Shown: positions 43,758 through 53,646, numbered from the stretch's first letter. The stretch: 64,000 bases of DNA from JAFGAS01 sp963809875 (GCA_963809875.1 CAWELC010000008.1:124001-188000); one strand, 5' to 3'. Notes: generated by a model not told the origin, from the sequence alone. Numbers and translations are program-made.

Positions 43758-43863
43758 GTGATAGCTGGGTCCTGTGCAATAGACGCCCTCAAACCCCGTC
43801 AGGTCCGGAAGGAAGCAGCGGTAGAGGACCTCTCTATGTGCCGCAGGGGCGCCTAGCTATCAC
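43758..43863 (+). ncRNA. ffs: Signal recognition particle 4.5S RNA
   Basis: About 106 bases closed by a 9-bp terminal stem GTGATAGCT/AGCTATCAC. The conserved helix 8 core is present: GTCAGGTCCGGAAGGAAGCA, with the GGAA tetraloop, followed by GCGGTAGAGGACC. This RNA is bound by Ffh (7220). Location between tRNA-Ser and dnaX is the standard arrangement in many bacteria. Confidence 0.95.
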
Positions 43864-43888
43864 ACATATCCGTTTTTCAGTTGTATAG

Positions 43889-45557
43889 ATGTCATACCTT
43901 GTTATCGCCCGAAAATATCGGCCGCAAACCTTCGAAGAGGTGGTCGGCCAGGGACACGTCACCCGAACCCTGAAGAACGCCATTACCCAGGGAAGGATCG
44001 CCCACGCCTACCTTTTCTCCGGCCCGCGGGGAGTGGGGAAAACCACCGTAGCCCGGCTCCTGGCCAAGGCGCTCAACTGTGAGAAGGGCCCCACCCCCGA
44101 TCCCTGCAATCAATGCGCGATGTGCCGGGGTATTGTCGATGGGAGCGTCACGGACGTCTACGAGATCGACGGCGCCTCCAATACGGGAGTTGACGATATC
44201 CGGGAGCTCAGGGAAAACGTGCGCTATCTTCCGTCGGCGGGACGCTACAACATCTACATCATCGATGAAGTCCACATGCTGTCGATCAATGCGTTTAACG
44301 CCCTCCTCAAGATACTGGAGGAGCCGCCGGCCCACGTCATTTTCATTTTCGCCACGACCGAGTCGCATAAAATCCCCGTGACCATCCTATCGCGAACGCA
44401 GCGCTTCGATTTCAAGAGGATCGCCGCCCAGGAGATCAAGAAGCGGCTTTCCGATATCGCCGAAAAAGAAGGGATCAGTGCCGCCGAAGGGGCCCTCACG
44501 GTCATCGCCCGGGAGGCCGCCGGCAGCATGAGGGACGCCCAGAGCCTGCTGGATCAGGTCATCGGGTACGCCGGCGGGTCGATCTCGGAGGAATCCGTCC
44601 GCGAGGTCCTCGGCCTTACCGACCGGGTCCTCCTATTCAAGATGGTCGAGGCGGTCGTCGCGGCACGACGCATCCCTGGCGATCTACAACCTTTCGGATG
44701 TCTATAACCAGGGATACGATATCGTCCAGTACTATCGGGAGCTGATCGACCTGATGCGTAACCTCCTGCTTATCAAGGCGGCCCCGACCATATCCACTCC
44801 CGACCTGACGGCAGAGGAACGGGAGGAGCTGGTGGCCGTGGGCGATCCGCTGTCGCTCGACGAGCTCACGCTGATCTTCAACATCCTGTTTGCCGCGGAG
44901 TTTTCCATCAAGAGCAGCGGCGACCCGAGGATCGCAATGGAGCTGGTCCTCATCAAGATGACCCGTACCGCCTCGGTCGAATCGATAGCCGAGGTAATCG
45001 AAAAGCTCTCGCGCCTGGAGAAGGGGGCGGCCGGTGAGCCGCCGGCTGATGCGTCAAATCGCTCTTTCGAATTTCAGCCGAAGACTACCCCCGCGACCCC
45101 GCCCCTCGGTGACCGGGGGGAGCCCGCCGAAAAAGGGCGCGTCGCGGGCGGCGTGGAGAAGATCGAGGGGGCCGGGGAGAGTGACATTGAGGGGTTTGTC
45201 TCCTATCTTTCGGGAAGGGACCCGGTCATCCATTCCTACCTGGTCTATGCGGTCTCGATTCGAATCGAGGGAGATAAGGTCGTGATCGAGCTGCCGAAGC
45301 GATATATACACCTGGTTTCGGGAAAAGATAAGATCGAGAAGATACAGAATGAATTTCGCGAGTATTTCAAAAGGCATCTGACCGTTTCGCTCGTCGGTGT
45401 CGACGGGCAGTTCGCCGAGCCGAGAGACGAAGAGCCGTCGAAGGTTTCGGAGGGCGGCGATACATATACGCAGATCATTGAGTCCCGAACGACAAAGAAC
45501 GTCAAGAAAGTATTTTCCGACGCGACCGTCGAAGGGTATACCCCCCGCAAGAAGTAG
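43889..45557 (+). CDS. dnaX: DNA polymerase III subunits gamma and tau (frame broken near 44662)
   Basis: Clamp-loader ATPase of about 555 residues after removal of one G near 44662, where GCGGCACGAC restores to a frame reading VVAHDASLAIYNLS. N-terminal features: YRPQTFEEVVGQ, Walker A FSGPRGVGKTTVARLLAKAL, zinc cysteines CNQCAMCRG, IIDEVHMLS and SRTQRFDFKRI. The break is not at the site of the E. coli programmed frameshift and has no A-rich slippery heptamer. Followed by ybaB and recR. Confidence 0.92.
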
Positions 45558-45574
45558 GACGAAAGGAGGCGACT

Positions 45575-45902
45575 ATGGTCCGAATGGGTGGCGGCCTGGG
45601 CGATATCATGAAACAGGCCCAGAAGATGCAGCAGGAGCTGCTGCGGATACAGGAGGAACTGGCGACAAAGACCGTGGAGGCGTCGTCGGGGGGCGGGATG
45701 GTCACCGTTGTGGTCAGCGGACGGCTGGAGCTTCCAGTCCATAAAGATCGAAAAAGACGTGGTCGATCCCGGCGACATCGAGATGCTCCAGGACCTGGTC
45801 CTGGCCGCCGTCAATGAGGGGATCGCCAAGGCCCAGGAAATGACAAAGGACGAAATGGCCAAGGTAACGGGGGGATTGCCCATCCCGGGACTTACCGGAT
45901 AG
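45575..45902 (+). CDS. ybaB: YbaB/EbfC nucleoid-associated protein (frame broken near 45734)
   Basis: A 108-residue DNA-binding dimer after removal of one C near 45734: GDIMKQAQKMQQELLRIQEE, then VVVSGRLEL joining IKIEKDVVDPGDIEMLQDLV and VTGGLPIPGL. Its position between dnaX and recR is conserved across bacteria. ATG 45575 follows AAAGGAGG. Confidence 0.88.
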
Positions 45903-45905
45903 TCG

Positions 45906-46504
45906 ATGACCCGGGAAGACCCGATAAAGAATCTCATCGATGCCCTCAGGCGCCTGCCCGGGGTCGGCGAAAAGACCGCGCAGCGATTTGCCTATTTCAT
46001 CATCGGTATGACGGGCAGGGACGCGAGGCTCATCGCACAGGCGATCGTCGAGGTCAAGGAGCGCATAAAGGTCTGTTCGGTATGCTATAACCTGACCGAG
46101 ACAGACCCGTGCCCGATCTGCACCGACCCGAGGAGGGATCGATCGATCATCTGTGTCCTCGAAGAGCCCCGGGACCTCATAGCGCTGGAGAAGAGCGGGT
46201 CGTTCAAAGGGGTCTACCATATCCTCGGCGGCCTTGTTTCCCCGATAACCAATATCGGGGCCGATGAATTGAGGATCGAGGAGTTGAGGCAGGCGTGTCG
46301 TCGCCGAGGGGGTGCGGGAGGTCATTATCGCCACCAATCCGACCAAGGAGGGCGAGCTTGACCTCGCACGTCATACGTGAACGTCTTGCGGGTACGGACG
46401 TGAGGATTACGCGTATCGCCCAGGGGCTTCCGGCGGGAGGCGACATCGAGTATTTCGACTCCCAGACGCTGACGGCGGCCCTGACGAACCGCCGGGAGCT
46501 ATAA
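45906..46504 (+). CDS. recR: Recombination protein RecR (frame broken near 46295 and 46358)
   Basis: After removal of two single bases the protein has 198 residues, the family's usual length. HhH motif LRRLPGVGEKTAQRFAYF near residue 18, zinc finger CSVCYNLTETDPCPIC near 58-73, and Toprim domain with IICVLEEPRDL, VIIATNPTKEGE and GLPAGGDIEYFD. RecR works with RecO and RecF in gap repair. The two breaks lie about 60 bases apart. Confidence 0.9.
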
Positions 46505-46547
46505 CGCATACATCGTAGTCGTATCTTGTGGTTAAGGGCCTTTTCGC

Positions 46548-46575
46548 TTGACAAAAAACGTGGTTTTGGTATTAG
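46548..46575 (+). promoter_or_regulatory. Promoter of the por/hnd-type operon
   Basis: TTGACA (46548-46553), 16-base spacer and TATTAG (46570-46575), about 80 bases before the first gene. The operon can run to 53060 because the gaps between genes are short. Confidence 0.6.
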
Positions 46576-46655
46576 ATATCTTCTCTTTTTCGTGGTGAGT
46601 ATGGCTAACCTGCAGCATCCTTTTATCTGCGGTGATGTCCGGGTGAGGAGGAGAC

Positions 46656-47204
46656 GTGATCGAGATTATCTTCCACGGGAGGGGCGGGCAGGGGGCCGTG
46701 ACGTCGGCGGAGATGCTGGCCCTGGCCGCGATCGGAGAGGGTAAGTACGCCCAGGCATTCCCGAACTTCGGCCCCGAGCGGCGTGGCGCGCCGGTCGTGG
46801 CGTTTGCCCGAATAGACACCAAGCCGATCAGACTCAGGACAAAGATCTACACGCCTGACGTGGCGGTTGTGCTTGACCCGAGCCTCCTTGCCATCGTCAA
46901 CCCCGCCAAGGGATTGAAGGAAGGGGGGATCCTCATCATCAACAGCCATAAGGGAATCGCGGAGCTGAGGAAGCAATACGGATTCACCGTCCGGCTGGCG
47001 GTGGTGGATGCGACCGCTATCGCCCGGGAGGTCCTGGGGCTTCCCATAACCAATACGACGATGCTCGGGGCGCTCCTGGCAATGACCAAAGTGGTTGAAG
47101 AACAGCACCTCATAGAGCCCCTCAAGAACCGGTTCGGCAAAATCGCCGAGAAGAATATCAATGCCATGAAACGGGCGATGTCCGAGACCAAGACGGAGGT
47201 ATAA
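46656..47204 (+). CDS. porC: 2-oxoacid:ferredoxin oxidoreductase gamma subunit (Por/Vor type)
   Basis: A 182-residue gamma subunit: IIFHGRGGQGAVTSAEMLA, FPNFGPERRGAPVVAFARI and ITNTTMLGALL. The sequence is of the pyruvate/2-oxoisovalerate branch and distinct from KorC at 5195. GTG 46656 is preceded by GAGGAGGAG. It opens a second oxidoreductase operon. Confidence 0.92.
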   Translation: MIEIIFHGRGGQGAVTSAEMLALAAIGEGKYAQAFPNFGPERRGAPVVAFARIDTKPIRLRTKIYTPDVAVVLDPSLLAIVNPAKGLKEGGILIINSHKGIAELRKQYGFTVRLAVVDATAIAREVLGLPITNTTMLGALLAMTKVVEEQHLIEPLKNRFGKIAEKNINAMKRAMSETKTEV

Positions 47205-47207
47205 CCA

Positions 47208-48677
47208 GTGCCCAAGCCGATGGAAGAATATAGGGTCAAAGACCTCAATCCGGGAAACGTTGTAGACGAGCCGGGTAATGCCGTGGTCTACCATACCGGA
47301 GACTGGAAATCTCAGCGGCCCGTGTGGAACGAACAGAAGTGTATTAAGTGCGGTGTCTGCTGGAATTTCTGCCCGGACAACGCGATCGTACGAAAAGAGG
47401 GCGGCTATTTCACCGCCGATTACGAATACTGCAAGGGGTGCGGCATCTGCGCCCATGAATGTGTCACGCAGTGCATCACGATGGTGGAGGAGGTAGTCCT
47501 AATGGGTGCTCGAATCGGCACGGAAGTCTCGTTGATGGTGTCCGAGGCGGTCAAGCTGGCCGACGTGGACGTCATCGCGGCCTATCCCATCACCCCCCAG
47601 ACCCACATCGTGGAGCACCTCTCGGAATTGGTGGCGGACGGGCACGTCGATGCGGAGTACATCTGCGTGGAAAGCGAACACTCGGCCATGAGCGCGTGCG
47701 CCGGAAGCAGCGCCACGGGGGCCCGCACCTATACGGCGACGAGCTCCCAGGGGCTCCAGCTGATGAGCGAGATCCTCTATATTGTTTCCGCCATGCGTCT
47801 TCCCATCGTCATGACGGTGGTAAATCGAACGCTGTCGGCGCCGCTGTCCATCTGGAACGACCATAGCGACATCATGGCAAACCGGGACTGCGGCTGGATC
47901 ATGATCTTTGCCGAGAGCGGCCAGGAGAGCTTCGACCAGACGCTTTGCGCCTTTCGGATCGCCGAGGACCGGCGCGTTTCACTGCCGGTCATGATTAACA
48001 TGGATGGGTTTATCCTGAGCCACGTCATTGAGCCGTATGAGGTCGCACCGGAAGAGCTCGTCAAGCAGTTCCTCCCGCCGTTTGAGCCGCTCTATACGCT
48101 GCACCCGGACCGACCGGTGACGATGGGCGCCTTTGCGATGCCGGAGCTCTTCGCCGAGACCAAGATGGCCCACGAGATCGCGATCCGTGATTCCTATGCG
48201 ATCATCAGGGAGGTGTGGGACCAGTGGGGAAAGCTCACGGGTCGGCGCTACGAGCCGGTCGAGGAATACCGGACGGAGGGCGCCGACACGGTCTTCGTCA
48301 CCATGGGAAGCTACGGCGAGCTCGGTATGGAAGTGGTCGACAGGCTCAGGGCACAGGACAAGAAGGTGGGGCTGGTGAAGATCAGGCTCTTTCGGCCCTT
48401 CCCGTATGACGATATCGTGGCCTCACTGGTGAAGTTTAAGAATCTCCTCGTGGTGGACCGGGCCCTTTCGGTCGGCGGGGTGGGCGGACCACTCACCTCC
48501 GAAATCAAGACCGTGCTCTACCACCTTGATAAGAGACCCAACATCTTTTCGTTCATTGCGGGCCTCTCCGGCAGGGACGTCCCTCCCGAGAAGTTCATCG
48601 AGATGTACGAAGAGGCCATGGAGGGGGTCAAGAAGAAACAGTGGAATGAATTCACGATGGTGGGGGTGCGGCAATGA
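47208..48677 (+). CDS. porDA: Fused delta-alpha subunit of 2-oxoacid:ferredoxin oxidoreductase
   Basis: A 489-residue chain. Residues 1-95 form the delta subunit with two 4Fe-4S motifs, CIKCGVCWNFCP and CKGCGICAHECV. From MGARIGTEVSLMVSEAVKLA (about residue 99) it is a normal alpha subunit: YPITPQTHIVEHLSELVA, SEHSAMSACAG and ATSSQGLQLMSEI. Just before that internal methionine, GGAGGAGG lies at ribosome-site distance, so the fusion probably derives from two separate genes. A single extra base near 47490 would also create the fusion. Overlaps porB by 4 bases. Confidence 0.88.
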   Translation: MPKPMEEYRVKDLNPGNVVDEPGNAVVYHTGDWKSQRPVWNEQKCIKCGVCWNFCPDNAIVRKEGGYFTADYEYCKGCGICAHECVTQCITMVEEVVLMGARIGTEVSLMVSEAVKLADVDVIAAYPITPQTHIVEHLSELVADGHVDAEYICVESEHSAMSACAGSSATGARTYTATSSQGLQLMSEILYIVSAMRLPIVMTVVNRTLSAPLSIWNDHSDIMANRDCGWIMIFAESGQESFDQTLCAFRIAEDRRVSLPVMINMDGFILSHVIEPYEVAPEELVKQFLPPFEPLYTLHPDRPVTMGAFAMPELFAETKMAHEIAIRDSYAIIREVWDQWGKLTGRRYEPVEEYRTEGADTVFVTMGSYGELGMEVVDRLRAQDKKVGLVKIRLFRPFPYDDIVASLVKFKNLLVVDRALSVGGVGGPLTSEIKTVLYHLDKRPNIFSFIAGLSGRDVPPEKFIEMYEEAMEGVKKKQWNEFTMVGVRQ

Positions 48678-49607
48678 TCGACAAGTACACCGTCTATGTC
48701 CCCAATCTGACCAATCGCGCGGAAAACTTCACGTCGGGGCACCGGGCGTGCCAGGGATGCGCCGAGGCGCTGGCGGTCCGGCACGTCCTGAAGGCCTTCG
48801 GGCGTGACATCGTGATCTCCAACGCCACCGGGTGCATGGAGATCGTTTCCTCCCCTCTGCCGCTGACCGCCTGGAACGTCCCCTGGATTCACGTGGCGTT
48901 CGAAAACGCCGCGGCGGTGGGCATCCGGGGTGGCGGCGGGGCTCAAGGCGCTGACGCGAAAGGGCAAGATACCCGAAAAGCGCATCGTTTCGGTGGCGAT
49001 GGGCGGCGACGGGGCCACATCGGATATCGGCTTCCAGGCCCTCTCCGGGGCGCTGGAGCGGATGCATAAGGACTTCGTCTATGTCTGCTTTGACAACGAA
49101 GCCTACATGAACACCGGAATTCAGCGCTCGAGCTCGACACCCTACGGAGCCTCCACGACAACGTCCCCGGCGGGCAAAGACTCCATCGGCCAGCAGACCT
49201 GGAAGAAGAACATGGCCGCCATCGCGGTGGCCCATAATATCCCGTATGTCGCCACGGCCTGCTCGAGCTACCCGTTTGACCTGCAGGCCAAGGTGGTAAA
49301 GGCGGTCGAGTCGGGCGGCCCGGCCTATCTTCACGTCTTGTCGGTATGTCCCACGGGTTGGAGGATCCCATCCCATCTGGCCATCAAATACGGGAGACTT
49401 GCCGTTGAGACCGGAGCATTTCCCCTCTACGAGGTAGCGCAGGGGAAATACCGCATGACGACGGATATACCCAAGCTCCGGCCGATTCGTGACTACCTCT
49501 CGGGGCAGGGCAGATTCCGACACCTGACGGATCGCGATATCGATTTCATCCAGAAACGGGTGACCGACGAGTACGAAAAATTGATTTCACTCACTACATT
49601 AAGCTAA
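48674..49607 (+). CDS. porB: 2-oxoacid:ferredoxin oxidoreductase beta subunit (frame broken near 48919)
   Basis: A ThDP-binding beta subunit of 310 residues after removal of one G near 48919. Motifs: GHRACQGCAEALAVRHVLKA, NATGCMEIVSSP, then the ThDP segment VAMGGDGATSDIGFQALSGA and FDNEAYMNTGIQRS. The restored join reads AAVASGVAAGLKALTRKG, as in pyruvate:ferredoxin oxidoreductases. Substrate is likely pyruvate or a branched 2-oxoacid. Confidence 0.9.
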
Positions 49608-49617
49608 CGGATAAGCC

Positions 49618-50076
49618 ATGGATTACGATGTCTCACAGGTAGACGAGGTTATCGAAAACTACGGGAAGAAGCCCGCAAGCGTCATTGCCATGCTTCAGGA
49701 TATCCAGACGCGGTTTCGCTACGTACCCCGGGCCGCGGTTCGGCGGCTCTCCGAGGTGCTGGCTATTCCCGAGCCCCAGATCTATCACATCGCGACCTTC
49801 TACAAGGCCTTTTCTCTCACTCCGCGGGGAAAGCACGAGGTCCGGGTTTGCCTCGGGACCGCCTGCCATATTTCCGGCGGAAAGAGGATCGCCGAAGGCT
49901 TCGAGAGCTCCCTGAAGGTCCAGACGGGCCAGACGACACGGGACGGGAAATTCACCCTCGAAACGGTCAACTGTGTCGGGGCGTGCGGACTGGCGCCGGT
50001 CGTTATGGTGGATGAGGAGGTTCACGGCATGGTCAAGCCGTCAAAGATAGCCGAGATTCTCGGTCGCTATAAGTAA
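49618..50076 (+). CDS. hndA: NuoE/HndA-like [2Fe-2S] subunit
   Basis: A 152-residue thioredoxin-like protein. The four cluster cysteines are in CLGTACHISGG and CVGACGLAPVVMV; the N-terminal helical part contains IQTRFRYVPRAAVRRLSEVL. It serves as the small electron-transfer subunit of NADH dehydrogenase, NAD-reducing hydrogenase or bifurcating complexes. Starts 10 bases after porB. Confidence 0.88.
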   Translation: MDYDVSQVDEVIENYGKKPASVIAMLQDIQTRFRYVPRAAVRRLSEVLAIPEPQIYHIATFYKAFSLTPRGKHEVRVCLGTACHISGGKRIAEGFESSLKVQTGQTTRDGKFTLETVNCVGACGLAPVVMVDEEVHGMVKPSKIAEILGRYK

Positions 50077-50096
50077 CTCCTGTACGCGAGGAAGAA

Positions 50097-50459
50097 ATGT
50101 CTCCGATTACCGCAGATGAATTACGGAAAATCAAAAACAAGATCCAGAACGAAAACGCCGTCAGGTACGGCGCCGGTCGTGCGAAAGTGACTGTTCATAT
50201 GGGTACATGCGGTATAGTCTCAGGGGCCCGGGATGTGTTGGAATCGCTTTTGGTCGATATCGCCCAGCACAAGGCCTCGGATGTTATCGTAACGGTCGAT
50301 GATTGTGTCGGCCTCTGCGATAAGGAGCCCCTGGTGACGATCCAAAAGCCGGGGCATGAGCCGATCAAGTATGAGAATATGAATCCGGACAAGATGCGCC
50401 ATGTCTTCAAGAAGCATATTATGGGCATCGAAACAGATGAGTCCGGTGTCCGGGAATAA
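50097..50459 (+). CDS. hndB: HndB-like thioredoxin-fold [2Fe-2S] ferredoxin
   Basis: A 120-residue protein with the cysteine pattern of [2Fe-2S] thioredoxin-like ferredoxins: MGTCGIVSGARDVLE and VDDCVGLCDKEPLV. The first motif has only one of its usual cysteines clearly placed, so cluster ligation should be tested. The order NuoE-like, this protein, NuoF-like is that of HndA-HndB-HndC in Desulfovibrio. Role: electron transfer within the complex. Confidence 0.78.
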   Translation: MSPITADELRKIKNKIQNENAVRYGAGRAKVTVHMGTCGIVSGARDVLESLLVDIAQHKASDVIVTVDDCVGLCDKEPLVTIQKPGHEPIKYENMNPDKMRHVFKKHIMGIETDESGVRE

Positions 50460-50536
50460 GACCGGGAGAGCATACAAGAAATCAGGAAGGAAAGACTGTC
50501 GCTGTGACGTCCTCACAGTGAAGAGGAAGGTTCTCT

Positions 50537-52330
50537 ATGAAGGCGGTTAGATCCCATTTATTGCTGTGCGGTGGAACGGGATGCCGTGCCTCCGGGAGTG
50601 AGACCATCAAGGATGTCCTGGAGGCCGAACTCGAGAAGAAGGGCCTGGCGGACGAGATGAAGGTCGTCGTTACCGGTTGTAACGGATTCTGCGCCCTCGG
50701 GCCCATCCTGGTCGTGCAGCCGGACGATGTGATTTATGTATCGATAAAGCCCAAGGATATCCCGGAGCTTGTTTCCGAGCACTTCGTCAAGGGAAGGGTC
50801 GTCAAACGGCTTCTCTACAAGCATCCCGTGACGAAGGAAGAGATCCCCACCATGCAGCAGATCCCGTTCTTCGCCAAACAGGAGCTGAGGGTGCTGCGCA
50901 ACCGGGGACTCATCGATCCCGAGAAGATCGACGAATATATCGGACGCGACGGATACAGCGCCCTGGCCAAGGCGCTCGCGGAGATGACCCCCGACCAGAT
51001 CATCGATGAAGTCGAGAAGTCGGGACTCCGGGGGAGAGGGGGAGGGGGATTTCTCGCCGCCCGAAAATGGCGCACCACAAAGAAGGCGCCCGGTGCCGTC
51101 CGGTACGTTATCTGCAACGGCGACGAGGGAGACCCCGGCGCCTTCATGGATCGCTCGGTTATGGAGGGCGACCCTCACAGCGTCATCGAGGGGATGATCA
51201 TCGGGGCGTACGCGATCGGAGCGTCAAAGGGATATATCTACGTCCGCATGGAGTACCCGCTGGCGGTCAAAAACCTTACCAAGGCGCTTGCGGACGCGAG
51301 GGGATACGGCCTCTTGGGCGATAACATCCTGGGATCGGGGTTCTCGTTCGATATCGAGATCAATCGGGGCGGCGGGGCGTTCATCTGCGGGGAGTCGTCG
51401 GCCCTCATGCAGTCGATCATGGGAAAGGCCGGGGAGCCGCGGGCCAAGTATATCCACACGTCCGAAAAGGGGCTCTGGGATATGCCCACCAACCTCAACA
51501 ACGTCGAGACGTGGGCCAACGTGCCTCTGATCGTCAATCACGGTGCCGAATGGTTTTCTTCCATCGGGACAAAGGGGAGCACCGGCACGAAGGTATTCTC
51601 GCTCGTGGGGGGGGTGAACAACGTGGGGCTCGTGGAAGTGCCCATGGGGATCACGCTTCGGGAGATCATCTTCGACATCGGCGGAGGAATCAAGGAAGGC
51701 AGGAAATTCAAGGCCGTTCAGACCGGCGGACCCTCGGGGGGGTGTATCCCCGCGGAGCATCTTGACACACCGGTCGATTTTGACGAGCTGACCAGGCTCG
51801 GATCGATGATGGGCTCCGGCGGCATGATCGTCATGGACGAGGGCACCTGCATGGTGGACGTGGCCCGGTATTTCATCAACTTCCTCGTCGACGAGTCGTG
51901 CGGCAAATGCACGCCTTGTCGGGAGGGCCTCAGGCATTTCCTGGAGATACTCACGCGCATCACCAAGGGCAAGGGGCGAGAGGGCGACGTGGAGCTGCTG
52001 GAGGAGATCGGCGACGGGATGATCTGGGGCTCTCTGTGCGCGCTGGGCGGCAGCGCCCCCAACCCGGTCCTGAGCACCATCAGGTATTTCAGGGACGAGT
52101 ACGATGCGCACATTCGGGACAAAAGATGCCCGGCGTGCGTCTGTACGGATCTCCTCACCTTTACGATCGACCCGGAGACCTGCATCGCCTGTGGGAAGTG
52201 CAAGAGGGTATGTCCCGTCGACTGCATCTCGGGGGCCAAGAAAGTTCCCCACGTCATCGATCAATCGATCTGCATCCATTGCCGGGCCTGCTACGAGGTC
52301 TGTCCGGTGGACGCGGTAAGCATACGATAG
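50537..52330 (+). CDS. hndC: NuoF/HndC-like NAD(P)-binding flavoprotein subunit
   Basis: A 597-residue subunit. Order: N-terminal [2Fe-2S] thioredoxin-like domain (about 1-110, CGGTGCRASGS and CNGFCALGPI), NuoF core with LRGRGGGGFLAARKWR (NADH/FMN), GGAFICGESSALMQSI, a 4Fe-4S motif CGKCTPCREGL, and a C-terminal ferredoxin domain with CIACGKCKRVCP and CIHCRACYEVCP. This domain set is typical of HydB/HndC subunits of bifurcating hydrogenases and related enzymes. It should oxidise or reduce NAD(P)(H). Confidence 0.92.
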   Translation: MKAVRSHLLLCGGTGCRASGSETIKDVLEAELEKKGLADEMKVVVTGCNGFCALGPILVVQPDDVIYVSIKPKDIPELVSEHFVKGRVVKRLLYKHPVTKEEIPTMQQIPFFAKQELRVLRNRGLIDPEKIDEYIGRDGYSALAKALAEMTPDQIIDEVEKSGLRGRGGGGFLAARKWRTTKKAPGAVRYVICNGDEGDPGAFMDRSVMEGDPHSVIEGMIIGAYAIGASKGYIYVRMEYPLAVKNLTKALADARGYGLLGDNILGSGFSFDIEINRGGGAFICGESSALMQSIMGKAGEPRAKYIHTSEKGLWDMPTNLNNVETWANVPLIVNHGAEWFSSIGTKGSTGTKVFSLVGGVNNVGLVEVPMGITLREIIFDIGGGIKEGRKFKAVQTGGPSGGCIPAEHLDTPVDFDELTRLGSMMGSGGMIVMDEGTCMVDVARYFINFLVDESCGKCTPCREGLRHFLEILTRITKGKGREGDVELLEEIGDGMIWGSLCALGGSAPNPVLSTIRYFRDEYDAHIRDKRCPACVCTDLLTFTIDPETCIACGKCKRVCPVDCISGAKKVPHVIDQSICIHCRACYEVCPVDAVSIR

Positions 52331-52339
52331 AGGTTTTCT

Positions 52340-53060
52340 ATGGATGATATGGTTACCATGACACTCAACGGCGCCGAGGTGAAGGCCCAAAATGGGACGC
52401 CGATTCTCTCGGTCGCACGCCGGATGAACGTCTATATCCCCACGCTGTGCAACAATGAGGCGCTGGTCCCGTACGGCGTTTGCCGCATGTGTCTGGTGGA
52501 GATCGAAAAGGGGGGACGACAGCGGGTCGTCACGTCGTGCAATTACCCGGCCGAGGAAGGCTTGCTGGTCAAGACCGACACCGAGCGGGTGGTCAAGACC
52601 AGAAACGTCGTGATGGAGCTTCTGCTTGCCCGCGCGCCCGAAAACAAGACGATCGTCGATCTGGCTTCCCGCCTCGGTGTGAAGGGTGGGAGGCTGAGTC
52701 CCGGTCAACGACGACTGCATCCTCTGTGGCATGTGCGTGCGCACCTGCGAAGAAGTGGTGGGCGTGAGCGCCCTGGGGTTTGTCTCCCGGGGGACGACCC
52801 GGATGCCGACGACCCCGTTTGACGAGCCGTCGGAAACCTGTATCGGATGCGGGTCGTGCGTCTATATCTGTCCCACCGGCTACATCAAGATGGAGGACAA
52901 AGGCGGAAAAAGATATATCTATAACTGGAAGGTGGAGCTCGAGCTGATCAACTGCAAGAAGTGCGGGCTGCCTATCGCTCCGAAGCGGCAGCTCGATTAC
53001 ATCCGAAAGATCGCGGATCTGCCCGAGGATTTCTACGATCTCTGTTTCAGTTGTCGATAG
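52340..53060 (+). CDS. NuoG/HndD N-terminal-type iron-sulfur protein without catalytic domain (frame broken near 52701)
   Basis: A 239-residue protein after removal of one C near 52701. N-terminal [2Fe-2S] domain (ARRMNVYIPTLCNNEALVPYG in part, CRMCLVEIEKGG), then a 4Fe-4S motif in CILCGMCVRTCEEVVG, CIGCGSCVYICP, and two cysteine pairs at the C terminus (CKKCG, CFSC). It ends where HndD continues into the [FeFe]-hydrogenase H-cluster domain and where NuoG continues into its molybdopterin fold. The complex therefore has no catalytic hydrogenase or formate site here. Confidence 0.85.
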
Positions 53061-53072
53061 TCGAAAAAAATG

Positions 53073-53101
53073 TTGCTATTTGTTTTGCCCTTTGGTATAA
53101 C
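53073..53101 (+). promoter_or_regulatory. Putative promoter of mglB-mglA
   Basis: TTGCTA (53073-53078), 17-base spacer and TATAAC (53096-53101), 40 bases before mglB. Confidence 0.55.
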
Positions 53102-53141
53102 TGACACCTATGGGAACGCGGGTTAATTTGGGAGACAGTAG

Positions 53142-53630
53142 ATGAGCTTTACGCAGCTTATCCTCTACGATGAAGAGTTTAAGAAGATCAACGATGTCCT
53201 CACAAAGCTCTACTCCGAAACAAACTCCAAGGTCATCTTCCTGGTCGATAGAAACGGTCAGCTGATCGCCAGTACCGGCGAAACCGAAAACCTCGACACC
53301 ACGTCCCTGGCCTCGCTGACCGCCGGTAACATCGCCGCCACGGGCAGCATCGCCAAACTCCTCGGAGAAAAAGAATTCACCATTATCTTCCATGAGGGGT
53401 ACCGGGACAATATCTACATCTCAATTGTTGGCCGTCGAGTCATCATGGTGGTTATTTTCGATGAACGCTCGTCGCTTGGACTGGTGAGGCTGAGGGCAAA
53501 GAAGGCCGGCGAGGACCTGAACGTTATCTTCGATAATCTCCTCAAAAAGGTCGAGTCAAAGACCGCCGAGGGCGCTTCGCCGTTTGCAGAGATAACCGAC
53601 GAAGATATAGACAGGCTCTTTAGCGAATAG
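53142..53630 (+). CDS. mglB: Roadblock/LC7 protein MglB
   Basis: A 162-residue roadblock-fold protein: KVIFLVDRNGQLIASTGETE, LTAGNIAATGSIAKLLGE and VVIFDERSSLGLVRLR. MglB homologues are GTPase-activating or exchange partners of MglA. The mglA gene follows after 16 bases, the usual pairing. Confidence 0.9.
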   Translation: MSFTQLILYDEEFKKINDVLTKLYSETNSKVIFLVDRNGQLIASTGETENLDTTSLASLTAGNIAATGSIAKLLGEKEFTIIFHEGYRDNIYISIVGRRVIMVVIFDERSSLGLVRLRAKKAGEDLNVIFDNLLKKVESKTAEGASPFAEITDEDIDRLFSE

Positions 53631-53646
53631 AGGGGAGCGTCATTCG

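Noticed and set aside
44640..44760. Programmed frameshifting in dnaX
   Set aside because: The E. coli signal is a -1 shift on an A-rich heptamer near codon 430. Here the frame change is an extra G near codon 258 within the conserved ATPase region, and ybaB and recR next to it show the same type of change. A sequence error is more likely.
51224..52744. Minus-strand frame of about 500 codons
   Set aside because: It is antisense to the NuoF- and NuoG-like genes; GC-rich codon bias opens such shadow frames.
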